Origin: Gorsachius magnificus
Lineage: Eukaryota > Chordata > Aves > Pelecaniformes > Ardeidae
DNA length: 64,000 bases
Direction: 5' to 3'
Assembly: GCA_034008185.1 (NCBI GenBank)
Contig: CM067085.1
Location: forward strand, 79,410,275 to 79,474,274
Shown piece by piece: positions 22,933 through 34,399 of this stretch. The notes under the pieces are model-generated. The model saw only the letters and a list, made by a program, of their open reading frames with translations, was not told the DNA's origin and made no database searches. The number at the start of each line of letters is the position of its first letter. Position 1 is the first letter of the stretch. The translations under genes and the position numbers were made by a program.

Positions 22933-25754
22933 ACAGCAAAGGATGTTGACCCTTTCTGTAGTTTCATTAGGGTCATCAACACGTTATCAAAGCGTAAGGA
23001 ACAGAAATAGCCCCTTTTGACTCCCAAGGTATTTCTATGGGTGTGTTACCTATCGTGAACGCAGTTATCTAAAACCACAGTGAACGAGGACGTGCATCCA
23101 CGTGGCATACATCAAACACATACCTGGACAGCTTTCACAGCTTTGGGGTTTTGCAAAGACTTTCTTCAAAATTCTTTACTATGGGTGCAAAATGCCTTTA
23201 TCAGGTAAAGCCAGTAAACCTGATTATGAAGATATTACCCAGGAAAAAAAAGATCTCGACACAGAAACATCCAGATAGGAAATATGGTGCTGACAGAGAG
23301 ACATTGTGTTGGGCAAAACTACCTGGTTCTGATTCGTATGCGCAGCTACACAAGAGGTATTTTATCATGATAAGTCAATGCATAGCACAACATAGCCAAC
23401 AGAAACCGCTGGTTGTAGCGCTTACCCACTGAACGGGATCGAACCTCTGGCACTCGGACACTTGTGGCTGCTCACTGGCTACATGAGGCAAAGTAAATAA
23501 ATAAGTAAAACCCAAATAACAGAAAAAAACCAAAGCCAAACTCACCCGTCTGAGAAACACCAGGAAACAAGGTGGTAGAAAGGATGAAGTTGTGCCCATG
23601 ACCAACGAAAAAATCCCTACTGGCACAAACCCCAGTTCATCAGCCACCCAGTTTCGCTGAACTGGTTTCCTGGATGTTCCATTTTACCCAGTTTACAGTA
23701 CATGGGTACATGGATAGTTGTGAGCCCTAGCTACTGCCCGCAAAGAGGTGCCAGAATGATCAACCACGTAAAGCGACTTTACCAGTGCAAAAATCTGCTG
23801 AGTGGGAACAACGAAGAGCACACTTGGCGATCAAGAGTTCCTCGTCTAATGTCCAGGGGGGAGAGCTTGCCCAGGTCAACAAGACCATTGCAAGGAGAAG
23901 ACTGCATCAAGCTTTGGACTGCTGGGTTCATGCAAATCTGACATGACCAGAAGAGAAATTAAGGCCAAAGACTGCAGCCAGGCTTGGCTATAATGTCTGC
24001 TGCTGATCTCCATCCTGCAGACAGATGGGTATGTCGATAACCAACACCCAGACTAATTTGGGGAGTGAATGCTGATCTCAGAAGCATGCAGAGACTTTCT
24101 TCCTTGCTGCTTTGGGGTATGACATAGACCTGATCATGCAAAGACTCTTCCGTGAGCGACTTTGATCACATGCGTAGGTCTCCCACCTACAGGAACAGCT
24201 GCCTTCACAAATATTTGCATTTATCAAACAAAAATTTTTAACATCTAAGTGTGCTGCATCTGTTCAGAATAAAAGGCTTCGACATAATGACAGCAAAAAA
24301 ATCACTACTGGAATATTAAAGTTGCTCTGCAGTGTCTTGGTTTTGGGGGGCAGGATTGGGAGCCTACTAGATACCACTAAGACGAAAGTTGGTGCGTTAA
24401 ATATGCTGGGTGTTGCAGGGGTGACTTGTTTAGCCACATTTTTGCCTGAGTAGGGAAACGGTAGAGTACTGAGACCTGAAGTAGAAGGGGCTGTAGCCGA
24501 CGTGCTGTTATCCTGCAGGCAGAGGTAACCCTCCTGGGTGCCTGTGCCCCCGCGGCAGCAGGGCCGGCGGCTGGTTCTGCCCTCCATAAGCATCGCGTAG
24601 CTCTCGGTGGCAGGCGCCTCTCGGCCCCGCTGTTAACTTGTCCTTCAGCCAGCGATGGCAGACACCGAGCTCTTCTGTCAGACTGTTCTCCAGCGAAGTT
24701 TTAGTGAATTATTAATGTTCTCTGCCTCCAGTTTTCTACCTTTGGATCACCTGTTAGCTTAAATAAAATGCATCCCAGGGCTCCCTCAAGAGCGGAGAGA
24801 GGCTGGAAGGGAGCAGACACTGCCTGGCCAGCGGCTTTGCGAAAGCTCCCCCAATTTCCCTACCTGTAGCTGACGTGGGAGGGTGAAGAAGGGGAAACAA
24901 GTAAAGTTGTCCTTCGCCATTTTACGTCCAAGCCTTACAGTGATAACCTTTACAGATAATTTTCCCAGCAGGTGTTGGATACTTCTTGGGAGCATTTTAA
25001 CAGTGAAATATCATTAAGCATTCCTGACAAAACTAATTTGTTACAAAAGTTTTTGGAGAGGTGGAACCAAGACAAATTAGCCTCAGGATTTTAGGTAGGA
25101 AGACGACATGTCCTTTTTGTACTAATCCTATTACTGTGGATATCCTTTCTAGCATATTTGAAAGCGGCTTCACTTGTGCTGAACTCACTGTTGTACATCC
25201 AAGATGCCCTTTCTCCAACTTTTAGAGAGAGGGAACTGCAAGCAATTACCAGCAAAAATATTCTAAGGGCTCTGCAACCATTCCTGCCTGTTTCAAAAGA
25301 TGCTTTTCCACCAAGATTAAATCAATTTTCTTTTTCTATATTTTCTTTAAAGTTCTTAATTAATTCTACCATTTCATAAATAGCGGCATCATGAAGAACA
25401 AATATGATTTCCTTGCTGTAAAGTTCTACTTGTTGATCTCGGATGGCTGTGGTCTTTAAAAAGTTGGGGGATTTTGTTGGGTTTTGGTGGTGGTTTGTTG
25501 TTTTTATTGTTTTGCAGGTTTTTCTGCAAAAGAAGAAGTGTCACCAAAGGGGCAGACTCGCACACACGCGCAGCTGCTGGATCTTTCCCAGAGCAAAGCA
25601 GTGGCCCCGTGCCTGTGCTCAGCGTGGCGCCCTCCCCTCCCGCCACAGCCCGGCCAGCGTGCAGCCACGACGCCCACGCCACGCTTCGCCCCTCTTGCCC
25701 CCCGCTCCGAGCAGGAGCTGCGCTGAGCAGCAGAGCCCTGCCACGGCCAGGGAC
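22933..25754. other. Noncoding stretch, no gene recognised
   Basis: AT-rich to mixed. It holds no recognised repeat apart from short AAAT-type strings near 23495. Open frames are short. A GC-rich, CpG-dense patch at its right edge (25559-25722) is listed separately. Confidence 0.6.
25559..25722. other. Small CpG-rich patch
   Basis: I count 17 CpG dinucleotides in 164 bases, in an otherwise CpG-poor window. It is preceded by a pyrimidine-rich stretch ending 'ttgttttgcag' (25507-25517), which looks like a splice acceptor. The patch is too short for a classical CpG island and abuts a CR1 tail. It could be a small unmethylated promoter, a GC-rich first exon or an eroded GC-rich repeat. No known protein is encoded in any frame. 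Confidence 0.5.
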
Positions 25755-25962
25755 ACCCCAACACTGCTCTTCTTTACTCTGAGGGTGCCCGAGCCCTGGC
25801 CCAGGCTGCCCAGGGGGGCTGTGGAGTCTCCTTCTCTGGAGATATTCAAAGCCCGCCTGGATGAAGTCCTGTGTAACATGCTCTAGGAGAACCTGCTTGA
25901 GCAGGGGGGTGGCACTGGGTGATATCCCGAGGTCCCTTCCAACCCTTGCCATTCTGGGATTG
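25755..25962 (+). mobile_element. CR1 LINE 3' end, different subfamily (copy 8)
   Basis: The sequence 'ttctttactctgagggtgcc', 'ctgtggagtctccttctctg', 'gatattcaaagcccgcctgg' and 'gaggtcccttccaaccctt' follows the CR1 3' end. However, it carries the 'GTCTCC TTCTCTGGAGATATTCAA' variant (here read in two pieces), which marks a different CR1 subfamily from the others in the window. The tail has one worn octamer (attctgggattg), which suggests an older insertion. Only the last codons of ORF2 are represented. Confidence 0.9.
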
Positions 25963-26240
25963 CCAGTGCATCCCCACTCCGATGCCAGGGAAGGCTGGCA
26001 GCACCGCTGCAAGGCTGTGGTGCTCCCAAGATGCCACCGTACAGAGTTTTGCTTTGTAATGGCTCCATTGCACGCCCTGATGCACCCGACTTAACCGGCT
26101 GTATTTTGCTTTTCTTAGGTCGGTTTTGCTCATTATTCCTCAGTGCCTCCAAAAGCAGGAGGGGTGCAGCCACCGCTGCGTGCGGCGCGCCCCAGCAGCT
26201 GCCTTGCAGAGCTGTCAGCCCACAACTGGTGGAGCAACAG
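25963..26240. other. Short noncoding gap, nothing recognised
   Basis: GC-balanced spacer between the CR1 tail and the minisatellite, with no recognisable element. Confidence 0.6.
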
Positions 26241-26417
26241 CTGAGGGGAGAAATCCCCAGCCAAAGGGAGGAACCCCCAACGAGAAGGGAGGAACCCGGG
26301 GGGAAAGGAACCCCCAGCCGAGGGGAGGAACCCTCAGCCTAGAAGAGGAACCCCCAACCAAGTGGAGGAACCCCCAGCCGAGGGGAGGAACCCCCAGCCG
26401 AGGGGAGGAACCCCCAC
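26241..26417 (+). repeat. 20-bp minisatellite, nine units
   Basis: Nine head-to-tail units of consensus 'ccgaggggaggaacccccag', most 20 bp and one (26301-26317) of 17 bp. The last three units (26358-26417) are nearly identical, while the first four are diverged, so the array seems to have grown at its right end. Each unit contains ggggaggaacccc, whose ends can pair. A 196-codon open frame crosses the array on the + strand, but a 20-bp period shifts frame every unit, so the reading is accidental. Confidence 0.95.
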
Positions 26418-27615
26418 CCAATGCCTCGCTCAGCGGCGGCTGCCGATATGGCTGCTCTCTCTGCTCCGGCAGCCCCAAGGGCCGGGATGATGGCCTGCAC
26501 TTTCACCAGCTGAAGGCAGGGAGCATATATTTTATACCGAGGAAGAAGATTTGTGGCTGGGGAATGTGCCACAGCACTCGGCTGTGGGTGCCGGGGAGAG
26601 GCGAGCGCTCGCTCGGCGGTGGGACTCCCGAGTCCCATGGGTCTCCACCCTCATCCCGCATGCCGGGTACCCCGCTCCCAGCCCACCTCCGCCCCTCTCC
26701 TCTCCACTCACCCTGAATATAAGGGAGTATTTTTCAGAGGAGTGAATTATCTGATAGTTATCTCTGACTCCAAGGCCTGTAGGTGCAATATCCAGCTCCT
26801 GAAGCCCCTGGACCTGTAGGAATTTATAGCAGCAGATTGACAGCGGGTTTTTTTTTTCTGCGGGTTGTTTATATTATTGTAAGCTGCTTAGGAGGAAAGC
26901 TTTACCAGAACACTAGATAAAAAGAAAATGGGTTTTAAAACCTCCAGTAACTCTTTTTTTCTTAACTTGTTCTTGAACAAAAACTGTGAGCCCTGGGAAA
27001 GCACCTGCAGGCACTTTCACAAGGAGCTAGCACAGAATGCAGCAGAGCGCAATGGGCAAAACGTCCTCTGCTCAGCTTTTGGCAACAATAAAACCCGCTG
27101 AAAACCTGGGGGAAGAGCAAGACGTGGGCAGTGGGGTCAGATAACGAACACTGGCGCTCGGGAATGTGAATAAATAAAGCGTCCTTGCTTTCTCTACCAG
27201 TAGGATCCCATATCCCGCAGTATTACATATCTTAATAGGTATTGATTTTTTTCTATATTCTGCCCACAGCGAGAAAGAAATTTCATTCAAATGAAAAACT
27301 GACAAACTTGCTGGAAGTTACCGTGGGTGGAGGAAAGACAAAGGGGTTGGGAAACAAAATATTAACCAGAATCTTCCCCTTAGCGTTATGCTGAGGTCCC
27401 ATTTGGCAAAGTAGGACCATCAGCAACCGGAACAAAAATTATTCAGGCTTAAAGGACATAAATAGACCAGTTGTCTCTCCTCTACAGTAACACTGAAGTG
27501 ACACCTTTTTGGGGACAAGCGCATGTCTGCCAGTCACTTAATACATCGTTATCTGCACCAAAGGCTGGCCCCGTTGCGAGAAGGGCAGCACAACAAATAA
27601 GTAAGAAAGGAATAT
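26418..27615. other. Noncoding stretch, no gene recognised
   Basis: GC-rich to about 26710, then AT-rich. Nothing is recognised apart from short T runs near 26848 and 26950. Confidence 0.6.
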
Positions 27616-27834
27616 AAGGAAGAAATTCTTTACCATGAAGGTGGTGAGACACTGGAACAGGTTGCCCAGAGAAGCAGTGGAGGCCCCATCCCTGGGACCA
27701 TTCCAGGCCAGGTTGGCCGGGGCTGTGAGCAACCTGATGTGGTTCAAGGTGTCCCTGCTCCTGCAGGGGGGTTGGGCGGGATGAGCTCTAGGGGTCCCTT
27801 CCAACCCAAACCATTCCATGATTCTATGATTCTA
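27616..27834 (+). mobile_element. CR1 LINE 3' end (copy 9)
   Basis: It begins at 'aaggaagaaattctttacca', the RKKFF codons, and follows the first subfamily through 'ggttgcccagagaagcagtg' and 'ctgctcctgcaggggggttg' to the tail 'ccattccatgattctatgat', with two to three octamers. It is truncated at nearly the same site as copy 1. The 3' end is well preserved. Confidence 0.95.
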
Positions 27835-28539
27835 AGTAGCATAAATTCTCCCAGGTGGTGCCAAACGCCATCCTCCAGCAGAGGAGTTCAGAGCCCATGG
27901 AAATATTCTCTCTGCCCGCCTATCCAGGAGGTGCGATGTGAACATTGGGGCTGCTGTCAGGAAGAGAACAGGACCATTGCTTGGGATTTATGGCAATCCA
28001 AGGGAAATGAAACCTTCACTTGGAAAAGGACCAAGAATCGAGGCGTGACTCAGCCTGTCCCGTTGGATGATACCGAAGAAGAAAGCAATTTGAATGAACA
28101 GTCCCAATCAAGTGGAGAACACATGGAAAGGGCAATTTTCTCCTTCCCACTGCTGGCTAACGGGGACAGAGCAAGCAGGTTTCTCTTTAAGTGCCTGCCC
28201 TCAGCCTGGAGGACAAAGGTTTACTCCAGGTAGGGAGAAGACATCCATTGGCCTGAGTCAAGTCCCATCACGAAGTTTCCCCGCACAACACAGAATTTAA
28301 ATCAGTTATTTGCATTTCTCATTGCTAAAGGTGATACTAAGAGGGAGAGGGAAGGAGAAACCTGGGAATGGCAGGCAGCTTCCTTGGGAGGGAACTACAA
28401 ACACACCAGCAAAAGGGCAGCTGAGTTCTTGTGCCAAACATGGTACAAAGCCTGGCAATTCTCAAACGGTAAAAATAACTCGGAGCAAATTCGCAACTCA
28501 TAGCAAATTGAGCAGCAGCAATTCAGAGTGTACTCGATA

Positions 28540-28690
28540 AAAGAGTACATTTCTTCAGTACAGTCTCTAATAATTTAGCATATTAGTTGCTGTATAATAG
28601 CAGCCTATTTCCTTATTGGCAGCATGCTTAGCTAGCGTAGATAATTAAGATTAACTAATCAAGCTCTCGAGTCATTCTTCTAAGGGAAAA
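28540..28690. other. AT-rich block resembling conserved noncoding DNA
   Basis: A dense run of homeodomain-type cores (taataattta, gataattaagattaactaat) without simple repeats. The impression of a regulatory element rests on texture only. Confidence 0.2.
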
Positions 28691-30725
28691 AGGCAGGTAT
28701 GAGACAGCTTTTAGTGCCACCTTGTTAATCCAGGTAATAAGGATGAGTGCTAAGATGACCTGTAACGTTGTGCCAGCAGTGACCGTTCTTTGTCCCCGTG
28801 CACGATTCAGCTGAGCTTGTCATTAGAGTGGTCTTTGGGATGCTCTGTGCTGCAGCAGGGAAGGCCAAGAAACGGTGAAGAAGCAGGAGTAAGGGGAGAG
28901 GTATGAGAGGGAACAGAGAACAAAATGTATGATGGAGATGGAGATGCAGGGGCTCAGGCTGGAAAGGGAAAGCTATTGAAAACTCGGGAGCAGACAAAGC
29001 TTTTGGTCCTGCTGTGGTGCCTTGCTCACTGGAGAATTGGAGGTTGAGCATTTACAGTCTTAAAGCTTGTTTTCCAGGTAGAGGGCAAGCAGGCAAAGGA
29101 GCCTCAAGGAGAGGGAAGTGACCCTGTGATGCTGGAGCTCGGGGCAATGGATGTAGCCCACAAATACAGAATTGAGGGTTGGGGTTATAGTCCCAGCAGG
29201 ACGTTGGCTACCACTCCCTGCTGATGTAGTTGACAGGGATGGTTGAGCAGAATGGTAAAACGCCAGCAGCTCTGTGTTGGCAGTTCATACTGAAAGGTTT
29301 GATCTCCGCAGAAAAAGTAAAGAAACCTCAAAGAGTCATTGATCCCTATCATGCTGTCACCCATCCACTTCAGCTCCATCCATCAGTCTAGCTGTCAGTG
29401 TTCGCGAAAGTCCCCTTCCTTCAAAGTGAAAATTGAATTCCTTCAAAGCACAAAAATGGAATCACTGCTCCTGGGCAGGTGCGAGGTGGAATGGTTGTGT
29501 CTGGGGATGAGTATCTGCTCAGGGCCTCTCCAGCGTCCAGGAGCAAACAGGAGGCACCAGGGCAGTCAACGGCTGTTCTCCCTGGCTTTGGCCTACGTGG
29601 TGTGTGCGAGAACAAAATTTTGATGTCTGTTTGGGTTCAGAGGGCTCCCTGCTTTCTTCAGTGGTGGCCCCAAACAAGCACCTGAAAATAGACACTGACC
29701 TTTTGGTTATACACGGCAGACTTGCCCGCTCTTTTAGCCACCGCCATTGGGTTTTCCCAAGCCGTCTCTAAACATAAAATAGGAGCGATTTTAAAAGAAA
29801 ATGGGCTCGTCAGGTCAGTGGTAGTGCAATTCTACCTATGAAAGTGAGGAAGAAACCATAATGCACGAATTGAAGGGCCAATATAATTTGCCACGGCTGC
29901 ATTAAGGTAAGAACTTGTAAATAAAGCTTCCTTCTGACTGGAACATAATGAGTTCCCTACCTGTTAACAGTGCCTGCAAAATAAATTAAAAAACCCCCCA
30001 CATACTGCCTTTCTTCTCTTGCAGATAGTATTGATTTATTAAGGAAAAAAGGAACAGCAACAGAGAATACGGCTTCTGCACAACAATACTGGCATTAACT
30101 CCGAAGTCCTGGCCACTGCCCAGAGATGAAGAAAGAAGGGGGAAAGATGCCGGCATGGGAATAAAATGACCCGAAATTGTCACTGACAGTAAACCAGGGA
30201 CAGTGATGGGCAGTAAAGGCTTGTCCCTGCCCTTCCCATAGCTCTTCTTGTGCTGGAAGGAATGGTGATTTTAGGGAGGGAGAGGATACCTGAAGGCAAT
30301 TAATTGTTTCTGCAAAAGAGGTGTTCCTGTTAGTGTTTAATTGCAGCCACTGCTTTTATAACTTCTTGGTGCTTCAGTAAAGATGTTGGCCTTGCTGCTC
30401 TGAAATTTGAGAGAGGATTTGTGAGTGCAGGAAGCCCAAGAAAGGAAATGGAACCGTGGTGAAAAAAGAGCGATGTTAACAAGACACCCAATAAAAATAT
30501 CCATAGCCAAGAGGGGTCGAGCTCAACAGCCCCATGAAGGGATGTGCAACAGCTGAGTTTCTGGAATATGCAATAGTTAGACAATATTTTTGCAATATTT
30601 AGACAATACTTCTTATAAAACTGCACTGAAGATATCCTTTACCTAGCTGGTGACTCAAATGTATCACACCAAGCTTCTGCGAACAGGGATATGGCTAAAA
30701 GTAAGCAAATAAGGAAAAAGGAAAG

Positions 30726-30742
30726 AAAAAAAAAAAAAAAAA
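30726..30742 (+). repeat. A17 mononucleotide run
   Basis: Seventeen A residues, a simple repeat. No adjacent SINE or pseudogene is seen. Confidence 0.95.
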
Positions 30743-31499
30743 GCCTAGACTGATTTTTACCTACACACAACAGGCCTCTGCATAGTTACTTCTCATTCCC
30801 TTCAACCTCACCACAGGCAGGGACCCTATGTCAACCGGCTGATCAAGGCCTCTGTGAACTACCCACTGAAATGCTTCTATTTCTTGTCTAGAGAACAAAA
30901 TGGAAACTATGGTAACAGAGACAGACCGGGTAAAGTCCATCAAAGCCTGAGAAGGTAACTCAGTCTACCTCTGCCTGGAGCCCTTGACCTCTCTAAGGCT
31001 CCCAACCAGAGGGGCACTTCTTGTGAGGGCACATATGGGGGGATAAATAACTCCGACATAGCCATAACCCACTGCACAGCAATTAATGACTTTTCACTCA
31101 TGCTGTGCTCAGTCTCCTGGTTTGAAGGCATACGCATCTCTCATTTTGGGATATAACTCTTAAAAGCATATATCACTTAAGCTGTTATCCAGAAACCGAG
31201 TTATCCAAAGCACTGGGATTTTGATGGGAACGTGAGCTCAACCTGCTACATTCACCTGAATCAGTGTTTCTACAAAACACATCTGGATATTGTGCCACTG
31301 TTGGAACTTACAACTTCATGTAAAACACATTCAAAACACAGATAACAATTCTGAATTTACTGCTTTTATAGATAAACATCATTTAAAGTTTCGCAGATCT
31401 TTCTTCTGAAACAACAGATAGACATTCAAAAAGTAGGGTAGGAAACAGCCCTCCAGCGCTTTTCTTTTCCTGCAGGAAGTACGGCAATTTTTATAACAC

Positions 31500-32049
31500 A
31501 TAGAATCCTAGAATGTTTTGGGTCGGAAGGGACCCCTTGAGGTCCCCCAGCCCAACCCCCTGCAGGAGCAGGGACACCTTGAACCACATCAGGTTGCTCA
31601 CAGCCCCGGCCAACCTGGCCTGGGATGTTCCCAGGGATGGGGCCTCCACCCCCTCTCTGGGCAACCCCTGCCAGGGTTTCACCACCCTCACTGGAAAGAA
31701 TTTCTTCCTTAGATCCAGTCTAAACCTGCCCTGCTTCAGTTTAAAGCCATCCCCCCTTGTCCTGTCCCAGCTGGCCCTACTAAAAAGCTTGTCCCCCCCT
31801 TTCCTCTGGGCCCCCTTGAAGCCCTGAGCGGCCGCACTCAGCTCTGCCCGCAGCCTCCTCTGCTCCAGGCTGAACACCCCCAACTCTCCCAGCCTGGCCT
31901 CAGAGCAGAGGGGCTCCAGCCCTCGGAGCATTTTAGTAGCCCTCCCCTGGCCCCGCTCCAACAGCTCCATGTCCTCCTGGTGCTGAGGGCTCCAGAGCTG
32001 GACGCGGGGCTCCAGGGGAGGTCTCCCCAGAGCGGAGTAGAGGGGCAGA
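31500..32049 (-). mobile_element. CR1 LINE fragment, ORF2 C-terminal frame still open (copy 10)
   Basis: This is the longest CR1 copy in the window, in first-subfamily antisense orientation. On the minus strand one uninterrupted frame of about 180 codons runs from residues PLEPRVQLWSP through QEDMELLERGQGRATKML, LGELGVFSLEQRRLR, WDRTRGDGFKLKQGRFR and LPREGVEAPSL to the tail. This is the region behind the reverse transcriptase domain of CR1 ORF2. The seven-C run at 31793-31799 keeps the frame that copy 4 has lost. Endonuclease and polymerase domains are absent, so it is a dead 5'-truncated copy. The open frame suggests it is younger than its neighbours. The flanking 32050-32081 is probably not CR1. 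Confidence 0.95.
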
Positions 32050-34239
32050 CACACACTCAAAGGCAACTTACTGTGACACAACTTAAAAAGTAAAGCTCAT
32101 TTTTTACACTGTATAGGTTTTTTGCAGCACGCTAGAATTCCTGTATGTCTGATAGCACAAAGAATTGTGAACAAAACCCCACGTGGATTTAAAGTGACCA
32201 AAAGCAGGGCCTGGTTTATCATTGTCTTTCCTTTTGTTGCAGAACCCAAATTCTTTTTGGTTTGGGGCTGGAACAGGGTGTCTGTGAGCCTTAAGAGAAA
32301 AAATAGGTCATCTCTTTCAATGAGAAAAGGACACGTTTGGGCTTGTTTTGTTTTCCCACAGCTAGTAACAAACTCCATCCTGAGCTTAAAAGCAGAAAGC
32401 TTAGCAAGGTCAGGAGTAAATGAATCCCCAGGCTGTATTTCTGCCATTTGTCTTTCCAGGCTGATTTTTTAACTCAATCTTCAAATGTAACAAGGAGGTT
32501 CTCACCATTACCAAAAAATAAATAAAATAAAATAGCACACAGCCTGGCAGAGCACTGAAGATGGAGCGAGCTGGCTCTGCCCCGGCGGGAAGCTCCGAGC
32601 TGTCCCCAGGCACCGGGAGGCTGCCCACGCTGACTTGGGCTGCATCCCGGCTCCCACAGGCATTGCGGCGGAGCAAGCCTTGGGCAGGGGCTGTGCCTAC
32701 TGGTGTCTGAGCCAAAACCTGCCTAATGTAGAGTTTATCAAGCACCAGGGGATGGAGGACAGAGCCAAGCCGTAAGCAGTCACGCTTACACTTTCCAATG
32801 GTGGGGGTTTTTTTTAAACAAAAGAAGAGCTGGCCATCTTGGAGAAGGTGAACAGCAGGGATAGGCACATCTGTTGTTATTAACCTGATAAAATGATGTA
32901 AAAGCATTACACGGCAAAAAAACCCATTACCACGCAAAGGAAGATACAGAAACTTGTCTACGTTATACCATTGCCACTAGATTTGGGGATTTCTTGTGCT
33001 CCCATTCACACCATCAAGGTATCTGGCCTTGCAGCCACTCAGTCCGTGTTAAAGGTGTTTAAGGTGCATCCCATAATACCTACTGCCCCATGGTCATTGA
33101 GGAGCCTTTACATTGGAAAGGTAGAAAGCAAGTAATGCTTAAAATTTAAAGGTGCAAACTCTACCCATCTTTTTTTTTCATTTAGGCATATCTAATGGGA
33201 TATTGTACTATGCAGGATGGGAATCTAAGAAACAATAATCAGACCCGTTACAAACAAATTTGGCTTGAGGCGTCTGAATATTCAGTTGGCTACATAAAAA
33301 TCCTGTAAAATAGACTCCTTTTTGGTATCAGTATAGCATATGTTATAAACGTAACGAAGACTGAGGGGTACCACTTTCAGCACAAAACTAGCATCCTCTC
33401 TTGGAAGATTTTATATATGTGCCAGGCTCTGAAATGAAAGAAAAAAGGAAAAATCAAACTTATTTTAGGGTAGCAAACAAAATCATAGGTAGTGGTTTTG
33501 TCACACACATTTGCTGATGAGCCGCGTCTCTGGAATTTTAAACACTGGAATGGGAGAAAGGAAGCAATCGGCCAGATGCAACCTGAATTCCAGTTTCAAA
33601 CCTATCCTCTAGTATATAAGGCCACTAATACACTAATAGATGTCTTTATCATAGCAGAGAGATCAGCCTGTGGCCAGATTTTTTCTCAGAAACTTGCACA
33701 GATCTAGCTTTATTCAGGAGATATCAGTACCCTGTTCATTCTGGACCTCGGTGGACTTCTAAAAACACCATGCAAACTGAGCTTATGGATTAATTACAGA
33801 AAGAATAGATGCTATCACTTACCTCTGAAAAATAATCAATGCGGCAGAAAAGGCTTGTAAGCAGAATTAAAAGGAGCGGTGATTTTCTTTAATCGGTTTC
33901 GAGCTATCACGCACCACCAATTCTCATTAGGACTTCTTGTCTGCCCCTAGAATGTACAGTGCTAGGTTAATTCTAGAATTAGTGTTACGGCCTTTTCTCA
34001 GATTTTGGGTCCTCAAACTTTCATGGTTTACCTATGAGAGAGGAATTTGTGTTTTACAGTTCTCAGATATGTTTGTTAATACTTGCTTCCCTTCCCGTGC
34101 CTTGACGTAGGCTGACGAGTAAGTACCACCATCATCGCATCTCACCCACCTGCAGTGTCAGTCTGTGTAATTTTGGCAGGGCTTGGCCACCCATGGTATG
34201 GTCAGCAGCCTTACATACTTGTATGGAAACTCATATAGT

Positions 34240-34281
34240 TTATATATATATACGTATACTATGTGTATATATATATGTGTG
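34240..34281 (+). repeat. TA/TATG-rich microsatellite
   Basis: Alternating ttatatatatatacgtatac followed by tgtgtatatatatatgtgtg, an imperfect, partly self-complementary (TA)n/(TG)n tract. Confidence 0.9.
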
Positions 34282-34346
34282 TACTACACCGCAATTGCCT
34301 CTTCGGTTCATGGTCTGCCTCGTTGACACGCATCTAACTATATGTG

Positions 34347-34399
34347 CCCTTGATGTCTCCATACAGATGTCTCAGGCCCCTGATGTCTCCATACAGATG
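34347..34399 (+). repeat. 30-bp tandem duplication
   Basis: The string tgatgtctccatacagatg occurs at 34351-34369 and again at 34381-34399, exactly 30 bases apart, preceded by ccct and cccc. It is a two-copy tandem duplication with little divergence, so it is fairly recent. Confidence 0.92.

Larger units (their letters stand above)
27835..31499. other. 3.7 kb noncoding stretch, no gene recognised
   Basis: Mixed composition with an A17 run at 30726-30742 and an AT-rich patch at 28540-28690 listed separately. The longest open frame is about 110 codons and none is recognisable. Confidence 0.6.

Noticed and set aside
25389..26012. 207-codon minus-strand frame, the longest in the window
   Set aside because: It spans the CpG-rich patch and runs antisense through a CR1 tail. 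It has no recognisable protein similarity.
26126..26716. 196-codon + strand frame with proline/glutamate-rich repeats
   Set aside because: The repeats are the 20-bp minisatellite read in shifting frames, so the protein repeat is a by-product.
32410..32937. 175-codon minus-strand frame
   Set aside because: No family resemblance. It crosses AT-rich simple sequence and looks accidental.
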